From contig JAULSN010000005.1 of NCBI GenBank assembly GCA_033439765.1, positions 3,673,001-3,737,000 of the forward strand: a stretch of 64,000 nucleotides of DNA. Direction: 5' to 3'. Positions 11,689 through 21,311 of the stretch are shown here, piece by piece; position 1 is the first letter of the stretch, and each line of letters begins with the position of its first letter. Made by a program: the position numbers and the translations under genes. The notes under the pieces are model-generated. The model made no database searches. It was not told the DNA's origin and saw nothing but the letters and a program-made list of their open reading frames with translations. The stretch is from Lasiosphaeria ovina. Its lineage: Eukaryota; Ascomycota; Sordariomycetes; Sordariales; Lasiosphaeriaceae.

Positions 11689-12863
11689 GATTTTCTGCGA
11701 GGGATACGGATAAGGAAGGGGGTAAATAGAGTTTGTATGTGTGGCTGATAGATAAATAGATAAAAGCGGTGTAGAAAAAGGGTGAACAAACAAGGTTCTA
11801 GCTGGGTGTTAGGTTGTGGAATTCCGGTAAAGGGTTAAATACCCATTTTATACCCTTTAAAAGTACCTGGCGTATCCTGTTCAGTGGAACAGGGAAAACT
11901 GAAACTGAAACTGAACTGCCCACCAAAGGAACAAAATCCACTTTTGTGTCTGTCATTGCTTTCCGGTTTTGGAAACATAATTCAGCTGAACGAAGCCACC
12001 GTCGGCTCTCAAGCTCGCCATAAGGTATCGTACGTAGGTGGCAGAGAGCTTGCAATTAACATAGCATCTAAGGAGACGACGACTTTCGAGCGTAGCGAGG
12101 AGCCCGCCGCAGGCGCCCCCGGAGGGCCGCCGGAGGTGAAAAGAAAAGAGGAAGAAAGAAAAAGGGCCGTTCACCGTACTGGCTTGCCAAGTAGCGTATT
12201 TTAGTATCACTCAAGAATACAGATACCAACAAAGTACCAAGATTTCCACAGTTCCATCGCTTGCTGGTATTTGGTTTGTTTACTCGTCGAGGGCAGTGGA
12301 GTCCTTGTGTGTGTGTGCATTGCCCTGCTATATAATCCGTGTCATTCCCCAAGCAGCAGGCAGGCGCCGGCTGGTCGGTAGCGGTGACTTACCCCCTCCC
12401 CATCGCTCTCTCTCTCTCTCTCTCTCCGCGGAGGTCTAGTCTGCAAGCATCACTATACAGTAATCATACCTAGCAAGCACACTGCAAGTGCCCGAGACGT
12501 GGCTCGACACGGCTTTACTCGTCCGTCACACATACCACTGGCGCAGCCGCCGGGAAAAGCCTATACGTAGGTATATATACACACACACATACCGCTCCCC
12601 CTTCCAGCCCCCGCCCCTGCCCCTGGAATTACAGCTCAGCCAGGTTCGGTTCAGGAGTCCGAGAGGTTGCGTGTCAGGCAGGTATTCTCTCTATGTAGGC
12701 AGGGGGGGAAGGGCTCAAGTTGGCATGGAGAAGACGGGAGTCAAATGTCCGTCCGTCCGTCCGTCTGTCCGTCTGTCCGGCCCGTCTGTCGGCTCAGCCA
12801 GCATCGGCCTGTTTTTTTTGTCATAAACAATAACAACAACAAGACGCTGCTTTTCTTTCAGGT
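11689..12863. other. Convergent intergenic region with dispersed repeat
   Basis: Lies between the 3' ends of the bZIP and DCAF4-like genes. It carries repeat copy A (annotated separately), a (CT)n tract at about 12410-12426 and GTCC repeats near 12750-12785. No coding sequence is supported. Confidence 0.55.
11979..12204 (+). repeat. Dispersed GC-rich repeat, copy A
   Basis: Shares three ordered blocks with copy B at 62968-63252, which is inverted. These are an AATTCAGCTGAACGRAGCCA start, a GC-rich centre containing GCAGGCGCCCCCGGAGGGCC, and a distal block with CTTGCCARGTAGCKTATTTT (minor differences between copies). Copy A is shorter (226 bp), lacking about 60 bp found in copy B. No coding capacity. 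Probably a non-autonomous mobile element; family unknown. Confidence 0.7.
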
Positions 12864-14929
12864 TCACTCCCACTCGTCGGCCCCCGACGCAGACCCCGAG
12901 CCGGTAGCAAACGAGTACTTCTTGACGGCGGAGCCCTCGCCGACGAACAGGCTGGGGTGCACGTCGCCCGGCAGCGTCTGGAACTGTAGCGCCTTGATGA
13001 CGACTGGCGCCGCCGACGCGGCGCCCGCTCCGTGCACGTATCCCATGCCGTACGGCTCGGGGTCGGGCACCGCGGGCGCCGACTTGCCGATGGCGTCGAC
13101 GGCGGCGCAGCGCAGCCGCTCGCCCGAGGACAGCGAGTACAGGGCGACGGACCCGTCGTCCTGCGCGGCCGCTACGATGCCGTACCCGAAGCCGCCGCCG
13201 TCGGCGGCCAGAATGTCGAGCCCGGCGCCCAGGTCGCCAGCGTTGCGGTAGTCGGGAAACTCGAGGACGGGGCAGGCGCTGTGCATGTTCGACAGCTTGC
13301 CGCCTGCTTGGGGATCGTGGTGCTGCGGCCTGCTGCGGATCCAGCGCAGGTCGTACAGCGCCATGGCGTTGGCGATGCCCGCGGCCAGCACGCCGTGCGC
13401 GCCCACGGAGCGGACGTGGATGACGGGGCTGCGGTGCTTGAAAGCCGTCCACTCCTGCACGGGCGCGCGCGTGTCCACCACGCTGACAAAGCTCGGCCGG
13501 CTGCTGGCCAGCACCACGTCGGCGGGGTTTTGCGCGAGGAAGTCGAGACTGAGGATGTACCCCTTGGCGGGACACGGTTCGGGCTCGTCGGGGCTGCTGT
13601 CGTTGAGAGGGTTGCCGCGGACATTATTGCCTCTCCCCCGTACTCTGTCTCTGCCTCTGCTTCTGCTGCTGCCTCTGCTTCTACTGCTGCCTCTGCCTAT
13701 GCCTCCACCTCTCTCTCTGGCCCTGGCTCTACCCATAATATCGTTTCTACTATTGTTCTGCGTCGGGGCGACAGTGTCAGAAGGCGGCGTGAGCCACTGA
13801 AGCTGGTCGCCGATGAGCCGGAGGATGCCGGTGTTGGTGCCGACTACACAAGTCATGCGCGACGAGGCTGGCGCAGGCGCGCAAGTGGTGGCGCTCTTCC
13901 AGACACTACTTGAATGGCTGGCAGGCCAACCATTCCGGTGGAGGCTGGGAGTGCTGATCTCGGTGAATGTCCCTGGCAAAATTGGCCATTAGCTAAGGCC
14001 ATGGCTACCGCTGAACAGGAGGACAGCCGCCTACCTTGTCCAAGCAGCCAAGCCGGCCGCGAGTCATCTTGTTCAGACACCGTGGGCGAGAAGCATGTGA
14101 GGCCGACATCGAGCGCTGCTTCACTCGAGGTGAGCAGGAACCTGTGCGAGGGCGCGTGGTATTTCAGAGAACTCGGTTGGTAAAAGCCAGTGGCCTCGAC
14201 CCTCGGCATGAAATCGGTGTGGCGGTGACTAACAACGGCTTCGCCAAAATCGATCCTATATTGGACAGTTAGACACGGACCAACTAGGGGAGCAGGGCTC
14301 ATGGAAAAGGTAGGGTAGTCTCAACTCGTCGTTGTCGTTCCTTGGGATGTACGAACTGACGAGGTTGGCGCGATAGGGGCTGGTAAAATTTACTGCCTCA
14401 GCGTTAGCAGACTTGCTCCATTCTTACCAAGAGAGCGAGCGACAGATGCCTTACTCCCATACACGACCCCCAGTCCGGTCTTGGTGTCCTGGTTGTCCAC
14501 ATACATCATCCACGGGTTCATCGTGTCTCCTAGTCCTGACGACCACAACTTGATGCTACCCTTGGGCCTGATGCCCTGGAGCCAGCAGGCGAGAGGCGTG
14601 TCGCGGAAAGGCTCGCCATGCTCGCGACGCAAGAAGCCGCCGGCCGTGTCATCTGCAAGGATAGGGGCACGCTTGACGCCGCGGGCCTTGATGATAAGCC
14701 GCTGCCGGCGGGCCTCAGCCTCTGCATCCTCGAGCTGGCGGCGCTTCACGTTATTGCCGGCCCAGGGCGCGTTGACGGGCGCCGTGCGGCGGTCTTCAAT
14801 CTTGAAGTACTTGCGCTTTTCCTCATCTACTTGCCCGCCCTCATTCATGATCTATTAGCTCTCTGTCCAAGAAGCGAAGCCCAACCGACCCGACTTGCCG
14901 TAATAGTAGCCCGGAATATCGCGATTCAT
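12864..14929 (-). CDS. WD40 protein, DCAF4/WDR21-like (frame break near 14285)
   Basis: Probable substrate receptor of a CUL4-DDB1 ubiquitin ligase, by family resemblance. Exons in gene order: 14929-14899, 14826-14428, 14392-14035, 13972-12864. Exon 1 encodes MNRDIPGYYY and joins DEEKRKYFKIE through a 72-nt intron (14827-14898) with a GC donor (GCAAGT). Intron 2 (14393-14427) is only 35 nt but has GTAAGA, CTAAC and CAG, and is required to join VARSL to VNFTSPYRANLVSSYIPR. Between LRLPYLFHEP and VQYRIDFGEAV the frame changes by one base near the C run at about 14285-14288, so summed exons leave one extra base. Later WD-type segments include VSVVDTRAPVQEW and MALYDLRW. An Arg/Gly/Ser-rich insert (13620-13740) sits between blades. 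About 631 residues if the extra base is ignored. It could be a young pseudogene or hold a sequencing error. Confidence 0.65.
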
Positions 14930-15602
14930 CACGCCTCATCCGCCTCCACCTCAACCAAAGACCTGAACGTCTTCTTGAACACAAAAAGGCCGGCGATGCT
15001 GTCAAAATCCACAATTAGGGCCCAGATGAGGTTGCTGTCTGCAAAGCGGGCGTGATGTGATTGGCTTGTCAGGTAGCGAGCCGTTGGTTTGGGGATTGAA
15101 CTAACGTTAGCAGGCACAGGGATTAAAAACCGCCAATTTTCGTGGTCGGGGCCGTGAGGAAAGAAGGAAAAGTGGGCGAGTAGCGTAGTGAGCGAATGAA
15201 CGGCGAGATATTGCCTGCTAGTTCAATACCCCAAGCGAACGAAAAGAAGAGAAGTAATAAGGGCCATGCCATGTGGGACGGGATCCGACAGAATGAAATG
15301 CTCTATGTGATGCTAGGCAATGCAAGTTTCACTTGCAAACTCAAATTCCAGAAGGTTTAAACAGCTTTAGTTTGGAGAACAAGCAACCGCGAAAAGTCTG
15401 TCCAAGAGCAAATTCACGCACTGCGATGCAAACTTTTTTGAGAGCCTTCATTGGCCAGTGTCATCCGAATTCGGCAATTGGCCAGTCGATACGATACAGT
15501 AATACGTTCGAATACTGGTCTGAGCATCTGAGACCATCCATCCTCCATCCTCCACAGAGAGTTTACACCACCACGTACATACATCCAACATCTCCCAGCG
15601 GA
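14930..15602. other. Intergenic, DCAF4-like gene to HET pseudogene
   Basis: Promoter side of the DCAF4-like gene. It includes one copy of a 21-bp direct repeat at 15460-15480 whose second copy is at 17608-17628. No gene recognised. Confidence 0.45.
15460..15480 (+). repeat. 21-bp direct repeat, copy 1
   Basis: The sequence, starting GTCATCCGAATTCGGCAATT, is identical to 17608-17628. It contains the palindrome CCGAATTCGG. The two copies flank the HET pseudogene in the same orientation. Confidence 0.7.
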
Positions 15603-17162
15603 TTATATAATTCGAAACCTGTGACCGACTTCCGGACCAAGGAATTTCTCGCACTGCGCGTCCGGCGCGGAAATAACCTTGGCCCAGGTCTCGGGGGCTG
15701 GATAGGTATAGTCAACTGCCTTATGAGTACGCCCTATCCCGCAACGCGTGTAACAGTTCGGCTGGTTTTCCGATGGGGCTATAATCAAGTAGATAAAAAC
15801 GCCGTAGTCGTCGTCTCCGTCGTCCGATGGGTCGAATACTTGGTACGAATAGAGCGGTAGCATGTATCTCGTCATACTTTCTTGTCCTGCAGGCTTGTCA
15901 TCCCAAAACATCTTCATTTTTTCCGTTTCACTGCCTGCCCCAAACTCGTTAAAGGGGCCTTGAACGAGAAGAAATCCCGATGAGACGGTGCCTGTGGGGT
16001 CCGAGGTTGCCGGCACGACTTGTGCATCCAATATGCGCGCGCTCCAACTCCCATGTTGGGTATGCTGGACTCTATATAATATCCGTCCCTAAATGGGCGA
16101 GGTTCGATGTCTTGAGTCTGGCAATGGCCGCAGCCGCAGCATCTCCCCAGCAATGACTTAACGTAACGTAAGAGCCGTCGAGAACCGCTTGCGCCGTTTC
16201 GATAAGTCGAACGCTAGGCCCCTTCTCCGGTGCCGACAACTATGAGTCGCGTAGGGTACCATTTCGAGGACACCTGCGGGTCGGTGCCCGTGAAATCGCA
16301 TATCTCATGGTTCTTGCAGCAATCCCCCAGACGCTCGCGGGCGAAATCCCACGATGCTTCCGAGTTTGTAGAACCCGCATCGACGTGTTTGATATAGACA
16401 CGTGATTTCGGGTCCAAGACCAGTTAGCTATGATCTCTCAAATCATGTCAGGAGGATGAGTGTCGAGGCGGGCAAAATAACCTTCTGCCTGCAGGATAAA
16501 TTCCTCTTTAAAATAAGTGATCGTGGAATCAGACGGCAGTTTTAGAGAAAACTCGAGAGAGCAAGAGAATTTCTTGGTATCTTCAAGATACGCAAAATTG
16601 AATGTGTTGATGTCAGACGTCTGGCGCCTATTACGCCACGCCCGGGGCCAGTTGCTTCATGTGGCCGATCCCAGTCTGATTGGGGTATTGCAAGCGGCAT
16701 CCCTCCTTTCTTGTTCCGAAGCAACGTGTTGCAAACGAAGCATCCTTCTCCGAGGGCTTTAGCGAAGCTGCTGTAAGAAATATGAGTAGCAGGCGGCGAG
16801 CCGCCCCCCATCATGGCGCTGGCCATGCTTCTGCTGTGTTAAGAATCAGGTATTGTAGTTCCGCAGCTCCGCACACAGTCTTTGCAGGAACGGCAGAGAC
16901 TACCCGGCTGGAGGGAAGCCGTACTGACGGGAACAAGTTGGCTATCGTTCCATGGAGCTGGCGGGTGGTCCAGAGCATCAGTTGACGGGGAAATACTGTC
17001 CATAGGATTATTTGACGGGGAAATGCTTGGGACCGATCGACTCTGATCTTGACGGACCAGAATAAGCCGTTGCAGCATCCGTGGCAGCCATCCGACCACC
17101 TCCGATATGTGTCGTATAATCTTGTCCAGGAGAAGCAGCTGCGATTGCTGAGGCGATGACAT
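15603..17162 (-). pseudogene. Second HET-domain pseudogene
   Basis: Reads leftward. N-terminal ORF from ATG 17162 (MSSPQQSQLLLLDK) contains a Cys-rich segment (LCRSCKDCVRSC) and hits an in-frame TAA at about 16839-16841, then continues in the same frame as HISYSSFAKALGEGCFVCN. Further pieces are DFARERLGDCCKNHEICDF and WYPTRLIVVG (about 16214-16370), typical of the region before a HET domain. The HET opening, DGSYVTLSHCWGD, follows in another frame (about 16145-16185). After NLAHLGTDII the rest of the HET domain is missing, and the sequence runs directly into a HET-type C-terminus (ATSDPTGTVSSGFLLVQGPF, about 15930-16010). One nonsense codon, at least one frameshift and deletion of the HET core argue for a dead gene. 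Confidence 0.65.
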
Positions 17163-17952
17163 GTCGTCTTAGGTCGGGTGTTCTTGCTGCGTCTTTTCGG
17201 ACAGCAACGTTGAGTTGGGCAGTAACGGCTACGCTGAGAGGGAGGGCTCAACTGTGAACGGAGAAACTACCAGGTAGTCATTACTGCTATTTAGTTTAGA
17301 ACAGTGAGGTCCAAACTTGGCAATATCTAGAGACGTGCTCGCATAGCCGATAAGTCAGAATGGTTGACGGTAATGGATGGCAACTCTGAAGCGTCGTTTG
17401 GATGCAGGTGCACTATCACACGGCCACGTCGGGCCTAGCAAGGGCCTACATGAGGTGCGCTGGAATTGCCAACCCAAAGTAGGTATTCCGTATTGGAGAA
17501 ACGCCTGTTTGGCAACATAACCAATCACAAGCGATCGGCCCGTAGGCTTGATAACTGACAACCAAATCAATTGTTCCTTCGTTAGAGTTGTTCCGAGCTG
17601 GGTAAATGTCATCCGAATTCGGCAATTGCCTAACGCCATAGCGAAACAACTTCACTGATCGCTTCTTGCAAACCTTCACATGTGCAACTCAACTAAGATT
17701 ATTTGTGTGTTTATGATTAGAAGTCTAAGAAAAAAATTGTTAGGGCAAGGATAACCCCATCGTAAAGTCGATACACATCTTTAACAATAAGAAAAAGCCC
17801 CAGTTGGCAAGCGCTCGGCCACTTCCTGGTCTATGCATCTAAAGAAGCCGAGATGCCGAGGGCATCATGTATGTAGTCCATGGTCTAAACCTCTACCACG
17901 CGACTCCATGATTTGCGCAAAGGCAACATCCCTCTCCCAGCACCGAGTCCGC
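17163..17952. other. Intergenic, HET pseudogene to PMA1 3' end
   Basis: Contains the second copy of the 21-bp repeat and the 3' flank of PMA1. An A-rich tract occurs near 17720-17800. No gene recognised. Confidence 0.45.
17608..17628 (+). repeat. 21-bp direct repeat, copy 2
   Basis: Exact match to 15460-15480, same orientation, 2148 bp apart. Confidence 0.7.
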
Positions 17953-20900
17953 TTATTGCGACTTCTCGTGCTGTGTCGATACACGCTGGAGCGAAACGAC
18001 TGCACACAAAGGGTTAGCACGTAGTTGGCATAACAGGGAGTTGCATGGTGTGACTTACCAAAGTCCTCGAGCGAACGCTGCTTCTGGTTGCCCTTGGGCG
18101 ACTTGCCGTGCATCAGATTGTCGAATCCGACGCTGTCTTGCAGGATGTAGTAAACACCACCCATGATGCAGAAGACACCGAAAGAGAAGATCCAGATTCT
18201 CACAACAGCGACGATGCTGGTGTTGGAATGCTCGAGCCATCCCCAAATGGTGAAGAAGGTGGCAATAAGATCGACAACCAGAATGGCACCGCTGAGCTGC
18301 CACGAGGGAATGGAGGACCAGAAGGGGCCGTTGGCACTACACATATGTTAGCACTAGAAAGTTCAAGATAGGGATGAGGGTGAGCCTTACCGAGTGATGA
18401 AGATGAGCCAGTTCTCAGTCAGGGAGATCTCAAGGAAGAGAACCTCGTCCAGGTTACCGAAGTTCTGCACGATACCGCCGTTGGGGCCACCAGCGGCATA
18501 CATAGTCGTGAGAGCAATCCAGGTACCGATGGCGAGAACGACTCCGAGAAGAACAGACATGCCCCAAAGCTTGGGAAGGTTCCACTTAACGGGAGTCTTG
18601 CTGAACGGGGCGTTATCGTAGGCAATGGCGAGGGTGGCGACATCGGCAAAGATAGCAATGAAGACGACGAGCTCGATGTTCAAGCTCTGGTTGAGAATGG
18701 CGATCCACAGGCCGAGGAAAATCTCCAGATGGATCGAAAGCGCAATACGGTAGACAACGTACGCGTACATGCGGTGGAAAATCTGGCGAGACGTCTTGAG
18801 AGCATCGATGATGGCACCGAGACCAGGGGCGAGGAAAACAATGTCGGCAGCGGAGCGGGCAGCGTCGGACGCACCCTCGACAGCAATACCGGTATCAGCC
18901 TTCTTGAGCGAGGGAGCGTCGTTGACACCGTCACCAGTCATGGCAACGAGGTAGCCACGCTGCTGCAGAATCTCGACGACATTGTACTTGTGCTGGGGGA
19001 ACACCTCGGCGAAACCATCGGCAGCCTCGACGAAATCATAAACCTCAGAGCCGGGCATGTCGCCGCCGCCGCCAAGACCAAGACGCTCAGCATTGTACAC
19101 GTTGGTGCCCAATCCAAGTTGGCGAGAAGTTTCCCTGGCGATACCGACAGCGTCACCGGTAAGCATCTTGATGGAGAGACCGAGACCCTTGGCTTCGTTG
19201 ATGGTGCGGGCGGTATCGTGACGGGGAGGATCGCTGCAAGGCATGATTCCGAGAATCTCCCAAGAGCCCTCACCACGCTTGCGGGCAACACCGAGCGAAC
19301 GGAAACCACGGGTAGCGAACTCGGCAACCTTGTTCTTGTAGGCCTGATCGACCTCATCAGGGATGGGGTGGTCTTCCTCGACAGTCTTGAGAACGAAAAG
19401 AGGAGCTCCCTTTACACAGGTGATGCGCTCGCCTTGGGGGGACTGAACAATCGCGGTAACCTTCTTGGAGACAGGGTCGAAGGGGAAGAAGTCGATGACC
19501 TTGTACTTGCTGAGAACACTCTTGGCGCGGGGGTAGAACTTTAAGCTCTTGAGGAAAGCCTTGTCGATGGCGTCCATACCCTTCTTCTTGCGCGAGGCGG
19601 CCAAGCAGGCAGTGAGCATGAGATCCTCGGGTTCAACACCGGCAACCGTGTAGGGCTCAGCGAGCGAGAGCTTGTTCTTGGTGAGGGTACCGGTCTTGTC
19701 AGAGCAGAGAATCTCGACACCAGCAAGGGACTCGATAGCAGACAGCTTCTGGACGATGGCCTTCTTGCGAGCGAGGTAGGCAGCACCGACGGCCATGGTG
19801 GTCGTGACGACAGCGGGGAGACCGACGGGCACACCAATGATGGTGATGGCAAGGGTGAACTCGAGAATCTTGACGATCGGGTTGGAGCGATAGAAAGAGG
19901 AGACCCATACGACCAAGTTGGTGAAAACGACGAGAATGAGGAGAATGGTACCAATGCCGTTCAGAACCTCAGTGAAGTGACCGCTGCCGGCGCTAGCGGC
20001 GTTGACAAGAGCAGCAGCGCGACCGACGAACGTGTTGTCACCAGTGGCAGTGACAACGACGAAAGCCTCTCCACGCTTGACGGCAGAAGAAGCGTAGCAC
20101 TGGTCGCCCTTGTGCTTGTCGACGGCAAGAGATTCACCGGTGATGGCAGACTGGTCGACCTGAAGGTAGGCATCCTCGGTTACGATGCGGCCATCGGCGG
20201 GAATGATGGTTCCCTCTTCGACCTGGAGGATATCGCCGGGAACGACTTCAGGGGCCTCAACCTCCTTGAGTGTACCGTCACGGAGAACAACAGCCTTGAG
20301 AGCGAGCGTCTTCTTGAGTTCTTCGACGATGGATCCAGCCTGGAACTCTTGAATGAAACCGACAGCTGCGTTGAGCAGCAACAGAGCGATAATAACACCG
20401 AAATCAATCCAATCCTCAAGGCCGGCCGCCACTAGAAACCGAAAAGTCAGCAAACAATGTCCCGTGCAGTGATGCAAGGCAGCGCAGAGGTGCGGTTTGT
20501 GTGCTCGCCGAGCGTCGCCAGCGATGGCAGCTGTTTCAAGGGGAGATACATACAGACAGCAGCAGCCTAATGGGTCACATGTGTTAGCATGAATTCTTGG
20601 ACGGGAAGTGGGTCGCGTTTCGTTTCAACACCACCGTGTCGGGTCGCGCTTTGAACCATGGACGGGGAATTCTTACCTCCATGACAAACTGAATGGGACC
20701 AACAAAGTAGCCGAAGAACTTGAGAATGAGGTTCTCCTTCTCCTCTCTGCACCGCGTATTAGCAAATGGTTGACTATCTTGGTAATTGGGCAAACCCGGA
20801 TGTCAATGGAGGAGCGGCAGTACGTACTTCATTTGGTTGAGACCATACTTCTTGCGTCTCACGATGACCTCGTCGGAAGTCAGACCGGCGCGGGTATCTG

Positions 20901-21311
20901 TCTGGACTGTAGAGCGAACAAGTTAGGCAATTGACTCTGGCGTGGACGCGATCAATCGGGCGGAGACTTACGCATGTCCTCAGGGACAACGCGCCCAGAG
21001 CCGGGTTGGACGACCTCTTCCTCATCATCCTACGCGTCGGTGGTTAGCAAGTGGGAGGCAGAGAGAAAGAAAGCGCGTCGCGTCAATCGAGTCGACGCGA
21101 CTGAAAATGGCGAGCAACTCACTTCACCGTGTCCATCGACACTCTCGAGGTCCTCGATGAGGGCGTCGATGTCCTCATCCTCCTCCTCCTCCTCCACCAC
21201 CTTCGGCTTGGTAGGGGCAGGGTGGCCAGGATGAGTCTCCTTCTCATTAAAGTTGCCGCTCTCGATGTTAGTCGACAGCGCCGGGGCGCCGGTGGCAGAG
21301 TGTTCGGCCAT
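17953..21311 (-). CDS. pma1: Plasma-membrane H+-ATPase (P-type, PMA1)
   Basis: Pumps protons out of the cell at the cost of ATP and sets the plasma-membrane potential. Eight exons: 21311-21123, 21029-20972, 20906-20828, 20746-20677, 20566-20554, 20431-18391, 18336-18059, 17999-17953; 924 residues in frame. Diagnostic motifs: TGES (actuator), CSDKTGT with the phosphorylated Asp near 380, KGAPLFVL (nucleotide binding), TGDGVNDAP (hinge), and ten expected membrane helices. The acidic N-terminus ([17 protein letters not shown]) and the C-terminus [20 protein letters not shown] match the autoregulatory tails of fungal pumps. Exon 5 is a 13-nt microexon needed to complete VMEAAAVLAAGLEDW. Length and sequence agree closely with the Neurospora enzyme. 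A gene-poor upstream region may hold extended regulatory sequence, as expected for a very highly expressed gene. Confidence 0.97.
20554..20566 (-). other. pma1: 13-nt microexon of PMA1
   Basis: GCTGCTGCTGTCT, preceded by TTAG and followed by GTATGT on the minus strand, with introns of 110 nt (20567-20676) and 122 nt (20432-20553). Without it the frame between VGPIQFVME and the big exon fails, and the conserved AAAVL is lost. Confidence 0.85.

Noticed and set aside
12410..12426. Possible CRISPR or satellite from short tandem repeats
   Set aside because: These are simple CT microsatellites; the genome is fungal and no spaced repeats exist.
13032..13913. 293-codon plus-strand frame opposite the DCAF4-like gene
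   Set aside because: Shadow of a GC-rich coding exon; the minus strand carries recognisable WD40 text.
18729..19544. 271-codon frame antisense to PMA1
   Set aside because: A well-known type of shadow in codon-biased genes; PMA1 is unquestionable.
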